A program made the position numbers and the translations under genes. Under the pieces are notes generated by a model. That model searched no databases. It was not told where the DNA came from and saw only the letters and a list, made by a program, of their open reading frames with translations. This document shows positions 45,995-56,001 of a stretch of 64,000 nt of DNA, piece by piece; within the stretch, counting starts at the first letter, position 1, and every line of letters begins with the position of its first letter. The DNA is from Lophium mytilinum (Eukaryota; Ascomycota; Dothideomycetes; Mytilinidiales; Mytilinidiaceae), in assembly GCA_010093605.1 (NCBI GenBank), contig MU004197.1:1-64000 (forward strand), in the 5' to 3' direction.

Positions 45995-46626
45995 TCAGCC
46001 CCTCGCATACTCCACCATTGTGCCAACAACACAAACAGACGAAAGTATCAAGCAACCAGCAGCTATACACCGTGCCTCCCAAGCGTTCCCATATGGAGTC
46101 TGCAAAGCCGCTATTGCAGCCCCAGCAAACATAAGTACTGCAACAGCGGGAAGCATCCAGGTGTTGCAGTACGCCGAATGCATGATTAAGATAGAGAAGA
46201 CATCCATGATCAAGCAGAAGAAGAGGCCGCCAACCCAGATCATTTCCTCCCGACTGCACGTACGCCGATAATGTCGCAAGCTCCTACGAACCTCTTGAGG
46301 TCGCAATTTGTATCTCGCTAAGGCCCACAGCTCCCCCAGCTCGGCGCATAGAGCGTCGTGTGGCAGATTGGGCAAGAGTTGCTCTTTTTGAGCCCGTTCC
46401 GTAGGCACGAGCGGCCAATGAAGTGATAGCAGTTTGGATGTGTATGGATGAGGGCGCCCATGTGTTTGGCGCTGAAGGGTTTTAGGCAGAGAGGGCAGTG
46501 CTTTCGGCGGCCGTGGAGGATGTTTTGGATTGAGAGTGGGGTTGTAGGGAGGTGATAGACGTAGCTGTCCCAGACTTGTTCGACGGTTTGAGCAGGGCGG
46601 TAGCGAGACAGCGTTGGTGAGATCAA
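45995..46626 (-). pseudogene. RING-membrane family copy 1, frame-disrupted
   Basis: The first frame (to 46318) carries CPLCLKPFSAKHMG, then CYHFIGRSCLRNGL and CPICHTTLYAP: a RING-like finger matching the three paralogues downstream. The membrane part lies in another frame (to 45995): WVGGLFFCLIMDVFSILIM, MLPAVAVLMFAGAAIAAL and CIAAGCLILSSVCVV, three likely helices. The frames meet just after TLYAP (near 46340), where the 47.6-kb paralogue reads through as TLYGPSADFW, so a one-base indel is likely. The first frame has no ATG upstream of the RING. An ATG at about 46738 followed by a GTAGCC donor could be a first exon, but the phases do not fit. Probably a decayed and shortened copy. Confidence 0.65.
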
Positions 46627-46936
46627 GGGTTGTAGGTACGGAAGGCTGAATGGAGTATTAATGAAGGGTTGAGACTTAGTAGAGTGAAAGGTGGAGGCGG
46701 AGAAATATCGGGTGGCTACCTTGGGTTGACATGTGAAAGTGAGCTAAGTCGGTTTTTTGGGGTATAAATACCATAATATTTTGGTGGTATCCAAAAGAAA
46801 TTGGGATCTGATGCACCGTGCCGGGCGATGACTTGACACTTGTGTTACAGCCGCACGCCACACCAAACGGCACACCGCATCGCATAAGGATCCATTGACG
46901 CCGTGCCGGGCGATGACATAGCCCACCCAACCATAG
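46627..46936. other. Intergenic with a repeated 16-bp motif
   Basis: CCGTGCCGGGCGATGAC occurs twice in the same orientation (about 46816-46832 and 46901-46917), 85 bp apart, just left of the tRNA-like sequence. No gene seen. Confidence 0.55.
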
Positions 46937-47062
46937 CCAGCAATGGCTCGGTGGGTTAGAGCTCCTCGCTATTCCAAACCGCACATTAAGGTTGCCGATT
47001 TCTACTTTTTTTGTCTTTCTTTTTGCTCCCTGGAGGTCTCGGTTCGAATCGCGCAGTGGCCA
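46937..47062 (+). ncRNA. tRNA-like relic with separated A and B boxes
   Basis: 46944-46962 reads TGGCTCGGTGGGTTAGAGC, a near-perfect Pol III A box with a 4-bp D stem (GCTC/GAGC). 47041-47051 reads GGTTCGAATCG, a near-perfect B box. They are about 90 bp apart, too far for an intronless tRNA, and the space holds T-rich tracts (TTTTTTT) that should stop Pol III. I could not fold matching acceptor or T stems. It is therefore a degenerate tRNA with an insertion or a tRNA-derived SINE fragment, not a working tRNA. Confidence 0.45.
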
Positions 47063-47555
47063 TCTATATTTCTTTTTTGAATTCGCTTAGCAATGTGTAC
47101 ACACAACATTTGATCAAGACTCTTCGCTTTTCCATCGGCAGCTCTTGTCACTTTTGCAGTGTATTCGGTCCTATTATTCAGTTCCCGCTCTAAGCAGTCT
47201 GACCAATCTTGCTTCCTCTGAAAGTCGTATGGGGTGGGGTGAGCGGTTTGGGATGTGTATGAGACAGAAATCGGCGGCTTGAATTCGGTCACAGTTGCTC
47301 CATTTCTCAGATAGATGGAATGAATCCGGCGAAAGAGGGTTCTACGTCACAGTCACCCATGAAGATTGTCGAATAGGTAGATGGGCTATTGACAACGGCA
47401 TGAACAATATAATGCAGCTTTTGAATTCGACCTCCCAACGTCCGCACCCTAAGCTAAACAGTGACACCGAAGTCCAAACATCCGAACTAAGGCATGGAAC
47501 TACAGTGTAGACTAGTGGTAGCATACATAAGACTTTACTCGAATGGCTTTCCGAC
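47063..47555. other. Intergenic
   Basis: Nothing recognised besides short unsupported frames. Confidence 0.4.
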
Positions 47556-48620
47556 TTAACCCGCCATCCACCTCAATATCCTTCTTCTCGTGACTTGCCC
47601 GTCCGGGTTCCATCGTACCCAAGCTACAAAAAGGGCTGAGCTGCCGACTACCATCCCCCAGACAGGCTTCATGATCACCGCCTGAACTAACATAGCCTTC
47701 TTGATCTCGATGATGAGCGACAAAAAGAAGAAGAACCGTTGCCATCGACTTCCGTTCTCCTGCCCTAGAAAGAGAAATATGCAGCCAATCGTGACGAGGA
47801 AGTCCATAACGAGGACAGCGTCCCAATTGAAGCCAATCTCAAGGAACGAGTACGATAAAGTCATGTAGGCGCCGTAGGATACGCAGAAGTACATGCCGGG
47901 GTTGCTCCATTCTTCCCACTCGTCCACGCGTCGTTGTTGCTCAGCCTGCCAATACTGAGGATTATGAGAGTGAGTGATAAGCTGCTGCAGGCGGGATTGA
48001 GCATGGCGACGACGCAGGGCCTGATCCTGTTGAGGCGACGAGTTCCAGGTCTGCGCATCCTGGGAATCCGCTTCATCCTGCCCCTGTCCGAGTCCCAGTT
48101 GCAGATGCTGCAGCTCCTCGGGCCCGTCCTGGTCCTCCAACGTCAATTCCTCGTCCCAGCCACTCTGCACCAACCCATCGAAATCATACTCCCACCCAAG
48201 CAACTCTAGCGCTTCTATGAGTAAACCTTCCCGCTCCACGGCTCCCATCTGCGGGCGATCCGCCTCCCAGTCCCGCCTCGCCGCCGCTAGATCCTCGCGC
48301 ACCTCGGCCAATATCTTGTGAGTAACCTCTCGAACCATCTCTTCATACTGATCCTGCTCAAGACGTGGCGGCCAGAAATCCGCGCTTGGGCCGTAGAGAG
48401 TGTTACGGCAAATCGGACAAGTCTTTTTGTTTACGAGCCACGCGATGAGACAGTTCTGTCCGAAGATATGGCGGCACTGGGGATGGCCGGATGTGAGGAA
48501 CGCGCGGTGGTCGGTCGTGTTGAATGGGTGGATGCAGATTGCGCAGCTGTCGGGGACTTCGGTGAAGTCGCGTGCGAGAAACTCGGCGAGAGTATTGGGA
48601 GGGCGGTAGATGTGAGGCAT
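47556..48620 (-). CDS. RING-membrane protein, copy 2
   Basis: 354 aa from ATG 48620 (MPHIYRPPNTLAEFLARDF). The RING-like finger starts at Cys26 (CAICIHPF) and continues with CRHIFGQNCLIAWL and CPICRNTLYGP. A long acidic, Gln-rich middle follows (EELTLEDQDGPEELQHLQL). The C-terminal 130 residues hold three to four membrane helices (MYFCVSYGAYMTLSYSFLEIG, AVLVMDFLVTIGCIFLFLG, VWGMVVGSSALFVAWV). It is probably a membrane-anchored ubiquitin ligase facing the cytosol, inferred from architecture. In the CRHIFGQNC segment a Gly stands where a canonical RING has a Cys or His ligand. The open frame reaches to 48806, but the motif-bearing N-terminus shared with the paralogues starts at this ATG. Confidence 0.83.
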   Translation of the reverse strand: MPHIYRPPNTLAEFLARDFTEVPDSCAICIHPFNTTDHRAFLTSGHPQCRHIFGQNCLIAWLVNKKTCPICRNTLYGPSADFWPPRLEQDQYEEMVREVTHKILAEVREDLAAARRDWEADRPQMGAVEREGLLIEALELLGWEYDFDGLVQSGWDEELTLEDQDGPEELQHLQLGLGQGQDEADSQDAQTWNSSPQQDQALRRRHAQSRLQQLITHSHNPQYWQAEQQRRVDEWEEWSNPGMYFCVSYGAYMTLSYSFLEIGFNWDAVLVMDFLVTIGCIFLFLGQENGSRWQRFFFFLSLIIEIKKAMLVQAVIMKPVWGMVVGSSALFVAWVRWNPDGQVTRRRILRWMAG

Positions 48621-49612
48621 GATCGCTAGACGTTTTGTGGGTGTTTTATGGGTGTTTTGTGGGCGCGTGGTTGAATTGATGGTGTGGAGAATGGCGGAAC
48701 TTGGACTGGTGTTTGCTGAGAGTGAGAACTTGATCGGATGGTGTTCCTGATTCGTAGAAGCACCGCGGGTGAATGCAGGCTCACGTGATGAATTGATCTC
48801 TCTCAAAAGTCATGAAAAGCGAACATTTGACTGATAATCCAGTGCTTCAGATCTACGGGATTGAATCCAAGAAGAACAGTGTTTCTTGAGGGCGAAGCTG
48901 AGCTCGAGCTGCGTTGTGGATGAGATGAGGAGTTTGAGGAGCCTCAAAAAGAATCGTGGACGGAACATTATTTCTTAGAGCCGGTTCTATTGACTTATAA
49001 CTACGGCTGCCGCTTAATGTGGGAATCCCAAATGCTATAAATTTGAGGTCATTGATCATCCAAAGCTGTCTTCTCATCCTGTCAGGTAGAGAGATTATAC
49101 TCAGAGGAAAAACAGGTTTGTACAAGTATGACACTAGGAACAACGTTCGAAAGATTTATGGGCGAGGCTCCGTCGTATAATCATGAATCTCAAGTGACAA
49201 TCAAGAATGCTGGTCTCAGACAATCACTACATAGAGGAGAGAAAGTCACAGTACACAAGCGGTCGTCGAAATGAAGGGCAGTGATCACTGTGACATTGTA
49301 CGTCTAGTCGAATTGGCTTCTGACTAACTACCATGGAGACTAGCTACGAGTTGTGGTCCAAACCGTGTAGGAGACATTCAAGGACGTCCCACAGTCGACC
49401 AGTATTGTGCTATGAGGTCACTGCGAGCCGCCACAAACCATACTAACGAAGTAGGCGCAGACCTTTGGTTTGGAGGAGTCGGCAGACTCTCAGAGACCTC
49501 ATGAGAGAATGCTAAATTTCCACAATCTAAAGACCCAAACAGCTCGTATGCCCTAGGAGCTCAAGAAAAAAGGTCCCGACATCCCCGCAGAGGGCTGGCG
49601 ACCATCAATAAG
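48621..49612. other. Intergenic
   Basis: 992 bp between RING copies 2 and 3. A 96-codon frame at 48853-49143 is unsupported. No repeat or RNA gene seen. Confidence 0.45.
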
Positions 49613-51685
49613 CTATTCAGGCTGAAAGTCAGCATGCCACCCTAGAAGAAGAAGAACGCTTCCCAAAGCCCCTTGCATCATGATGAAAATGAGCATGACA
49701 AGGATTGCTCCGAAGAAGACGTTGAGCGCAAATCCGAGCACTGGAAGCTCTGGTGCCACAACTGCAGCGTCGTCACTTGGCGCCACTGGTGCAGCATGGG
49801 CCAGAGGAAATTCGTGATTCTCAGCAGCAGCAGCACCATTCGCAGCGTTATACGCAGCGCGGATTAATTCTAGAGTGAGTCTAGAGAGACTTGTCTGGCT
49901 CCCGCGCACGAGACACCTCATACGAGAGAGTTGAAGGCGCGAAGGATGAAGGATGTATTCCGTGACGCGCGGATCGAGGGCGTTGAGGGCGTTGACCGCC
50001 GTCTCATCCGGCGCGAGATTCATCAGGGCAGGAAACCAGACGTCCATCATTGCAGGAGAGTTCAAGGCGGCTAAGAAACGCGCGTCGAGTTGGGGTTCAG
50101 GATGGCCCGGAGTTGCAGGCAGGACTTGGAAGTAATGCTCCAATGAAGGTACGGGGGCTACGGGAGCGACGAGAACCTCTGGAGCCACAGCGGCGCGAGG
50201 AACCTCCTGATCAACGGGGGCAATAGGAGCCCGGAGAGCAGCGGCGTTGTGGACGGCAAGAAGTTCAGCATGGTGATGCTCAGAGAGTGTCACGTCACCA
50301 AGGATCCTGGCGCGAAGAGCGTGAAGACGGGTTGGATCAATCATCATGCTAACGAAGTGCAAGCCTAGACCGCTCAGAGCCTGAACATCAGTGCGGTCGG
50401 CAAATCGATGAAGGAGGAAAGGAAAGAGAACCCGCGCAACGGGTTCGGAAGTAGGGGCATTATAGTCTATCGCATCGCCAGGGATGGCGTTTAAGAGGTG
50501 CTCTTGTATTGAAGCAGCGGGCACAGGCTGTGTAAGAGGCACGTTCATTGCCGCGGTAGGCTCGGCGGGGACCACGACGGGTGCAGGAGCCTCGAAAGTT
50601 AGGAGGGCAATGAGAGCGAGGCGCAACTCCTCAATGCTGGCAGCGGACCGGCCAGTCGTTTCCATTATGGTGGGACTGTAGAGACGGGCGAGGAAGCCAG
50701 CGCGATAGGCGTTCAAGAAGGTGGAACTGAAGAGGTACAAGTGAAACCAATCAGGGGCTTCGCAATTGTAAAGTTCTGCGACGAGAAGATCTACCCTAAC
50801 ACTGAGAATTTCAGGAACGAGTGCGGTGTTGATCTCGAAGTCCATGAGGGCCATTGGTGGCATTGGAGTCCAGGTAGCAGGGTCTTGAAGTTCTGTGCGG
50901 AGTGCGTTGCAAAATATCTCGATATTGGCTGCCGTATGGCCGGTGGCTTGAGCAACAGCAGGATCCCGAAGGCGAGTCAGAAGGGCGGCACGTTGAGCGT
51001 TGAGTACAATAGGACTGAAGAGAACGACAAGGGCTGATCTAAGGTCGTGGTCCACTTTTAGTCCATCAACTTGTCTACCAATAACGTGATCAAAGATCGG
51101 TGGGCGAAGATAACCTGCGATTTGGGCGTCCAGGGAGAACTCGTTGGTAACAGGGCCGATGATGGGCACAGTCCACTGATCCGCGGAGGCGACAGAGCCT
51201 GCCGCCAGGTTGCGATTTATGAGAGCATTGATTTCTGCGGTGGCATTGGGCTCGGCTCGATGATTGTCGAGTCGTATGAACTCGTCTGCTGCAGCAGGTC
51301 CGGCGGGGATCTCGACGGGTGCAGGAACTGCGGGCACTACAGCAGGGCTATGAAGGGCGTCGGCCTGAGATTGAAGGGCGTCGACCTGGGATTGAAGTCT
51401 ACGGAGTCGGAGAGCTGGGGAGATGGGTTCCGGGGAGACGGGTTTCGGCTGATAGAATTTGTTCGCGCAGACTGGACATTCCTTCTTCCTCGCAAAGTCG
51501 CTGGTAAGCCAAACCATCAGGCATTTGCGCCCGAATACGTGGTGACAGTGTGGATTGCTAGTTGCTAGGACCGCGGTATGGCACTCCGTGTCGAATTCCT
51601 CGAAGCAGATTTGGCATTCGACCGGTAATTCTAAGAGGTCGTTTCGCAAGAACTCTTCCAACGTGGCCGACATGCGATCTTCCAT
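49613..51685 (-). CDS. RING-membrane protein, copy 3 (long)
   Basis: 690 aa from ATG 51685. The N-terminal 75 residues match the other copies: SATLEEFLRNDLLELP, CQICFEEF (Cys24, Cys27), TAVLATSNPHCHHVFGRKC, then CPVCANKFYQP (Cys70, Cys73). A long Ala/Pro/Val-rich region of about 560 residues follows, with at least four related segments (LRSALVVLFSPIVLNAQRAALL, SSTFLNAYRAGFLARL, LSGLGLHFVSMMIDPTRLHALRA, HPSRLQLSRMRCLV), suggesting internal repeats of about 110 residues. One strong membrane helix lies at the very end (LNVFFGAILVMLIFIMMQG). As in copy 2, Gly replaces a zinc ligand (CHHVFGRKC). Probably a tail-anchored RING protein; the repeat region may be the substrate- or partner-binding part. 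Confidence 0.83.
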   Translation of the reverse strand: MEDRMSATLEEFLRNDLLELPVECQICFEEFDTECHTAVLATSNPHCHHVFGRKCLMVWLTSDFARKKECPVCANKFYQPKPVSPEPISPALRLRRLQSQVDALQSQADALHSPAVVPAVPAPVEIPAGPAAADEFIRLDNHRAEPNATAEINALINRNLAAGSVASADQWTVPIIGPVTNEFSLDAQIAGYLRPPIFDHVIGRQVDGLKVDHDLRSALVVLFSPIVLNAQRAALLTRLRDPAVAQATGHTAANIEIFCNALRTELQDPATWTPMPPMALMDFEINTALVPEILSVRVDLLVAELYNCEAPDWFHLYLFSSTFLNAYRAGFLARLYSPTIMETTGRSAASIEELRLALIALLTFEAPAPVVVPAEPTAAMNVPLTQPVPAASIQEHLLNAIPGDAIDYNAPTSEPVARVLFPFLLHRFADRTDVQALSGLGLHFVSMMIDPTRLHALRARILGDVTLSEHHHAELLAVHNAAALRAPIAPVDQEVPRAAVAPEVLVAPVAPVPSLEHYFQVLPATPGHPEPQLDARFLAALNSPAMMDVWFPALMNLAPDETAVNALNALDPRVTEYILHPSRLQLSRMRCLVRGSQTSLSRLTLELIRAAYNAANGAAAAENHEFPLAHAAPVAPSDDAAVVAPELPVLGFALNVFFGAILVMLIFIMMQGALGSVLLLLGWHADFQPE

Positions 51686-52559
51686 GGCGATAGAAATTCG
51701 TTGCGGTGTGCTTGCTTGTTTGATGCGAGTAGGTTGGTGGTAAGCTCTAGTGTTGGTCGAGGGGTGGTCGTGGAGGATGTTGGCGAGTTGCGTTAACAGT
51801 GTGCGCTCGCGGAACTTTATAGACGCTCACGTGACGTCGTTGTAGTGACTGCGAAACAAAGGCCTCAGACACATGTTCTGATGCTGATTTCGTTGCGGGA
51901 CACTGGCGATACGTGAATTCTCGCCTCTTATCTGGTAGCCTAGGTGAATCTAGCTATTGTTCAAAAAGTAGTAGTTTGTTCGTTTTGGAGCCGCAGGAGC
52001 GCGTGAAAGCCGTGACAAAGAGACTGGGTCATCGTCGATAGGGCTCAAGATTCATTCGCTGATCTGATCACTATACCCTGCCAATGTTCATTCATGTAGT
52101 TCCAAGAATCGGGAGAAGACACTATCACTACGAGTATTTGCTCAAAGAACTGCAACTAGTTCCGAACATGACAATAATTCCTTACGTTTGTTAAAGGCAC
52201 CGAAGGGGTCAGAATACTTCCAGAATCTGGGGTCAATTATAGGTATCGTGACGTCGAGTATTTCACATATTTGCAAGAAATCTACTTCGCGCTTACTGGA
52301 CGGTATTTATTTCTGAGTTGGTTCACAGAAAGAGCTAGTCTCAGCAATGCTAGAGGACAAATGAGTAATGGCACACGATTCCGTAAAATATGTCCAACCA
52401 AGGCTACCAATCCAAAGCGCGAGACCTTCACCATTTGCGGTCTTCGTGGGGCGTCTGTCGTTGGATTCCTGCCCTGGTGGAGCTCGTACCTAGATTGAAA
52501 CATCATATCCCTCGCGTTCTGTTTCCACAGCCCATGCCGATCCCATCGTGTCGAATAAT
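51686..52559. other. Intergenic
   Basis: 874 bp between RING copies 3 and 4; no supportable gene. Confidence 0.45.
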
Positions 52560-53513
52560 TTAGCCTAGGAGAGCATCGAGGAAAGCATATATGTTCCGGA
52601 TTTGCCAACCCAGAACAAAGTCAATATCACGTTCCAGAGGGACGTTGAAGTATCGCCCGAGCTGCCCATGGCGAGCAAGGAGGCTAATATCGTGAAGAGT
52701 GCACCAGCCTCCTAGTGGGTCTCCAGGAAGTCGAACAGCATGGACCGGGCCCCAGCGACTCAAAGCCTGGACAAGGAGTCCTTGCCCAATAGGATCCCAA
52801 AGAGGAAGTGTCCAACCGTCCGCCGAATGGAGTTTCACCCAACAATAAGGCCTCGAAAGGGGGTGCTGGCCCAAAAAGACAATGTGGACCAAGCACACTA
52901 CGATAAGAAGAATCAGTATCATTCGGAAAACACCGGGATAACGGCGCAGTATAGCGATGAGATATATGACCATGGAAATCTCGACCGTGATGAGAATTCG
53001 ATAGATGGTGTGGACGAACGGAGGATAGACCAGGACTATGAGGGCTATGGGCATTAGGTAGGGTAATATCCAAAAGTCCCGAAGATGCGTATTAGCGATG
53101 ACTCTAGCGATGACTGTCCTACCCTCGCGGAGGAAGTCGCGCCAAAAGTTAGCAAGGGCTCGATACCATCTTAAGACGATGGCGGCTGCGGCTGTAAAGC
53201 AAGCGATGATAGAGAGGGGCGCCAAGGGCGGCAAAGGCGCGACGAGAGCGATAGGCGGTGCTGGTCTGGCAAGAATGACGGGTTTGTAGAGTACATTCGT
53301 GCAGAGCGGACACGTATGCGTGTTTAAGAGGTCGCTTCGGAGCCAATTTAGCAAGCATGGGCGGCAGAAGATATGACGGCAACGCGGGTTGCTGGTGGCC
53401 TGAACCGCGCGGCGCGCTTCATCGAAAGATTCCCAGCAAATCGGGCATTTGTCGGGCAGCTCTATGAGAAATCCTTCTACGAGCTCGTCGAGGGTTGCCG
53501 GCATGCGATCCAT
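52560..53513 (-). CDS. RING-membrane protein, copy 4 (canonical RING)
   Basis: 317 aa from ATG 53513 (MDRMPATLDELVEGF). The RING has all ligands of a C3HC4 finger: CPICWESF, NPRCRHIFCRPCLLNWL, CPLCTNVLYKP. It is followed by four or more membrane helices (LSIIACFTAAAAIVLRWY, FWILPYLMPIALIVLVY, ILITVEISMVIYLIAIL, MILILLIVVCLVHIVFLG) and a soluble C-terminal tail of about 90 residues. The N-terminus parallels copy 3 (MDRMPATLDEL against DRMSATLEEF). The frame is open upstream to 53765, but similarity starts at this ATG. It is the best candidate for an active membrane RING E3 ligase in the cluster. Confidence 0.85.
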   Translation of the reverse strand: MDRMPATLDELVEGFLIELPDKCPICWESFDEARRAVQATSNPRCRHIFCRPCLLNWLRSDLLNTHTCPLCTNVLYKPVILARPAPPIALVAPLPPLAPLSIIACFTAAAAIVLRWYRALANFWRDFLREGRTVIARVIANTHLRDFWILPYLMPIALIVLVYPPFVHTIYRILITVEISMVIYLIAILRRYPGVFRMILILLIVVCLVHIVFLGQHPLSRPYCWVKLHSADGWTLPLWDPIGQGLLVQALSRWGPVHAVRLPGDPLGGWCTLHDISLLARHGQLGRYFNVPLERDIDFVLGWQIRNIYAFLDALLG

Positions 53514-54364
53514 GGCTGTGGCGGCTGATGGTGCTATGTCGAATCGGATTGTCGAATGGGGTGTTGTGTTGGTGGTGTTAGGTGGGAGAGTTTCAGAGAT
53601 GGTGTGACGGAAAATCCTATGTCGACAAGAATTATAGACACAGAAATTGCGCAGAGACAGTGAAAGGACCATCTGCGCTAATAAAGCATGTTGCGTAAAA
53701 AGAGTGGTGAATGAGGTGCATCTTCGCAGGTAGGCTTTGTCATATGATCTGGCGCGGAGAAACAAAACTCCGTGTAGACAGTTCGATTTTCCAAAGAGTA
53801 TTCGCGACTTCGTTGATGAGCGATTGATGAGATGTGGTATGTTGGAAGAGGTCGTAATGCCCGCCGATGATGGAAAACGATGGCAAGCACCAAGACTGAA
53901 TCAGCGATGCTCCTGACTCTTTCAGTAGAAGCTTCATGTAGGAAATGTCCTGCCCGGGATGTTGGTCATGTGCGAATCACGTGGTATTGTCTTCAAATAC
54001 TCTATCCGGTAGGTAGCTTCGAAATAGGGCGGCAGGAAGGTGCACATGAACTTCGACAGCTGGTTTGTTTTTGAAAGGACGCCCTGTTGGCAGGTCTTGG
54101 CTTCAGATGAAGTTGGAATTTGATAACAGGCGCCCGTAAGCAAGTAAAATGGACAGCGTAGAAACAAACCACATAGGCCACACGGCATGACCGGAGAACG
54201 AACAGTGGAGGAAGTGATAGATGGAAAGTTCGTAGATCGTAATAGCTAAAAGTAAAGAAAAGGACTTAGGACAGACGCACACACCCGTCTAAGGCGGCAC
54301 AGCAACCTTGAAGTGTCCGAACATATGAAGCACTCCAAAGGAAATGTACGCAGCCTTATAAATC
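53514..54364. other. Intergenic
   Basis: 851 bp between RING copy 4 and the CorA-like gene; short frames only. Confidence 0.45.
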
Positions 54365-56001
54365 TTACGATGTATTTGTTTTCTTTCTCCTCAACCAATG
54401 AATCGGAAACTTTCCCCCTTCATCAAGCACCAGATCCAAAACACCGGCTACGAGAAAAGTAACCACAATCATCGGCACTGCGACGACCCAGTACACCCAA
54501 AACGCGCTCTGCCCCGGCGCAAAATTGTCAGTCATGCTAAACAAACTCGTACTGTACGCCAGTGGGATGAATATCAACCCCACCAGCGTGAGTCTTTTGG
54601 CGCGTTTCGCCTCGTCTAGCGCCTGGTGATTTCCGGCGATCGATGCCAAGCCCGTCATCGCCGCCATCAATGTATCAGCGCGCGACTTGAGGGAATCGAG
54701 CCGAAGGCGTATATATTGATAATCTTTCGCCGCATCCATCCAGCTACCCGCGGCTGAGGATGGGAGCGAAAGAGGGAGACCCAAAGTCAGAAGTATGTCT
54801 TCAATGTTATCGCAATAGTCGCCGCAGCGTCGAGAGATGGTTTGGAGGGTGCGCCATTGCTCTTGCTCGTTTGTCCAGCTACTGGAGAGCTGGAGTTCGA
54901 GGGAGGGGAGCATCGCTTTGATGTAGGCTACCAATTGGAGGTAGTGGGCTGCTATGATCTTTTTGGGGAAGAGAGCGGCGGTAACGGGGAGTTTCCAGTC
55001 CGCGGAGGGGACAAGGTGCGCATGGTGGCTATAGTAGAAGACTAGATCGTGAAGCATAGATTTCCGGGTATGTTTTGGGGTAGTCAGATGAGCGTCGCGG
55101 GTAAGATGAATGGGGAGAAAGTCGACGTAGCCGCCTTGGAAGGGAGTATTGGGCACGTTGGTGGCTGTGCTTAAATTATTCCAGACGTCCTGGAGTTGGG
55201 GATCGCATAGCATGACGACTGGGTTATGATCAGCATTCTGGGAGACGAACAATCAATCATACGAAGAAGAGATAGCCTCACCGTCCCAACCTCCACTTTG
55301 TGTTTCCCTCGACCAGTACGAGCATTTCCTCCGCAGCATCCCGGTCGTCGAATTCTCCTCGTGCCTGGATGGCGTCATTCCAACATGTCTACCAGTTCTT
55401 TTACAAAAAAAGGCGGTGTTTGGCATGATCTGGGGAAATTGTCTCAGCTCGCAATAGTCGATCATGAAGCTCTTCTCTGGTTCTAGTAGTGCCGGCTGCG
55501 GTATCGCATCGCTAACGGGCGTGAATGCATTGCTCCATATGCAGGTACGCTCCTGGCGCATGAAGAAAGATGGATTCATGAAGAATTGCGACCCTAGAAC
55601 GGATATGTAGTCTTGAGCAAGTCCTTCCATGAGGTAGATGCGCCGTCGTGGATGCGGCCCTTGTGGAGATGCCAAATCATTCGAGAAGTAGGATTGAAGG
55701 TCGGAACACGATTTGAATTCCTTGGAAGTAAAATTGAGGGAAGAATAATCTTGCTCGAGCACAACGACGGTCGCGTTCCCGGGTCTGAGGGGATGGTCTT
55801 GGTTCTTTGGGTCTGCGGTCATTAAGCCAGGATCGTAGGAGCAACGCCCTGCTATGAAATCCAGGTACGGGCCTAATGCGTGTGAGCTTGTGTATTGCTG
55901 AGATCCTTTTAAGAGACGAAATTCAAACCTTTAGCACACAGCCACGCCCCATCTGTCCCTAGGTCGTCAAGACTGAAGCTGTTGGATGCGAATTTCTGCA
56001 T
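54365..56001 (-). CDS. CorA-like transporter-family protein
   Basis: Three exons: 55929-56001 (ATG 56001, MQKFASNSFSLDDLG), 55282-55872 and 54365-55218, with introns of 56 bp (GTTTGA...CATTAG) and 63 bp (GTGAGG...ACCCAG); 505 aa. The second acceptor was chosen because it alone restores the family sequence across the junction (GGWD then VVMLCDP). The N-terminal two thirds is the soluble domain (PYLDFIAGRCSYDP, QDYISVLGSQFFMNPSFFM). The end has the long helix (RLDSLKSRADTLMAAMTGL) and two membrane helices (LTLVGLIFIPLAYSTSLFSM and VYWVVAVPMIVVTFLVAGV). The loop reads FSMTD where CorA has GMN, as is usual in this fungal branch. Metal transport is therefore inferred only from the fold. Confidence 0.85.

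Noticed and set aside
46937-47062. A functional intron-containing tRNA
   Set aside because: Acceptor and T stems do not pair, and internal T tracts would end Pol III transcription.
55219-55255. Joining the CorA-like exons at the nearer acceptor (TCCCAG before 55247)
   Set aside because: It leads to an early stop in phase. The later ACCCAG acceptor restores the reading frame and the family sequence.
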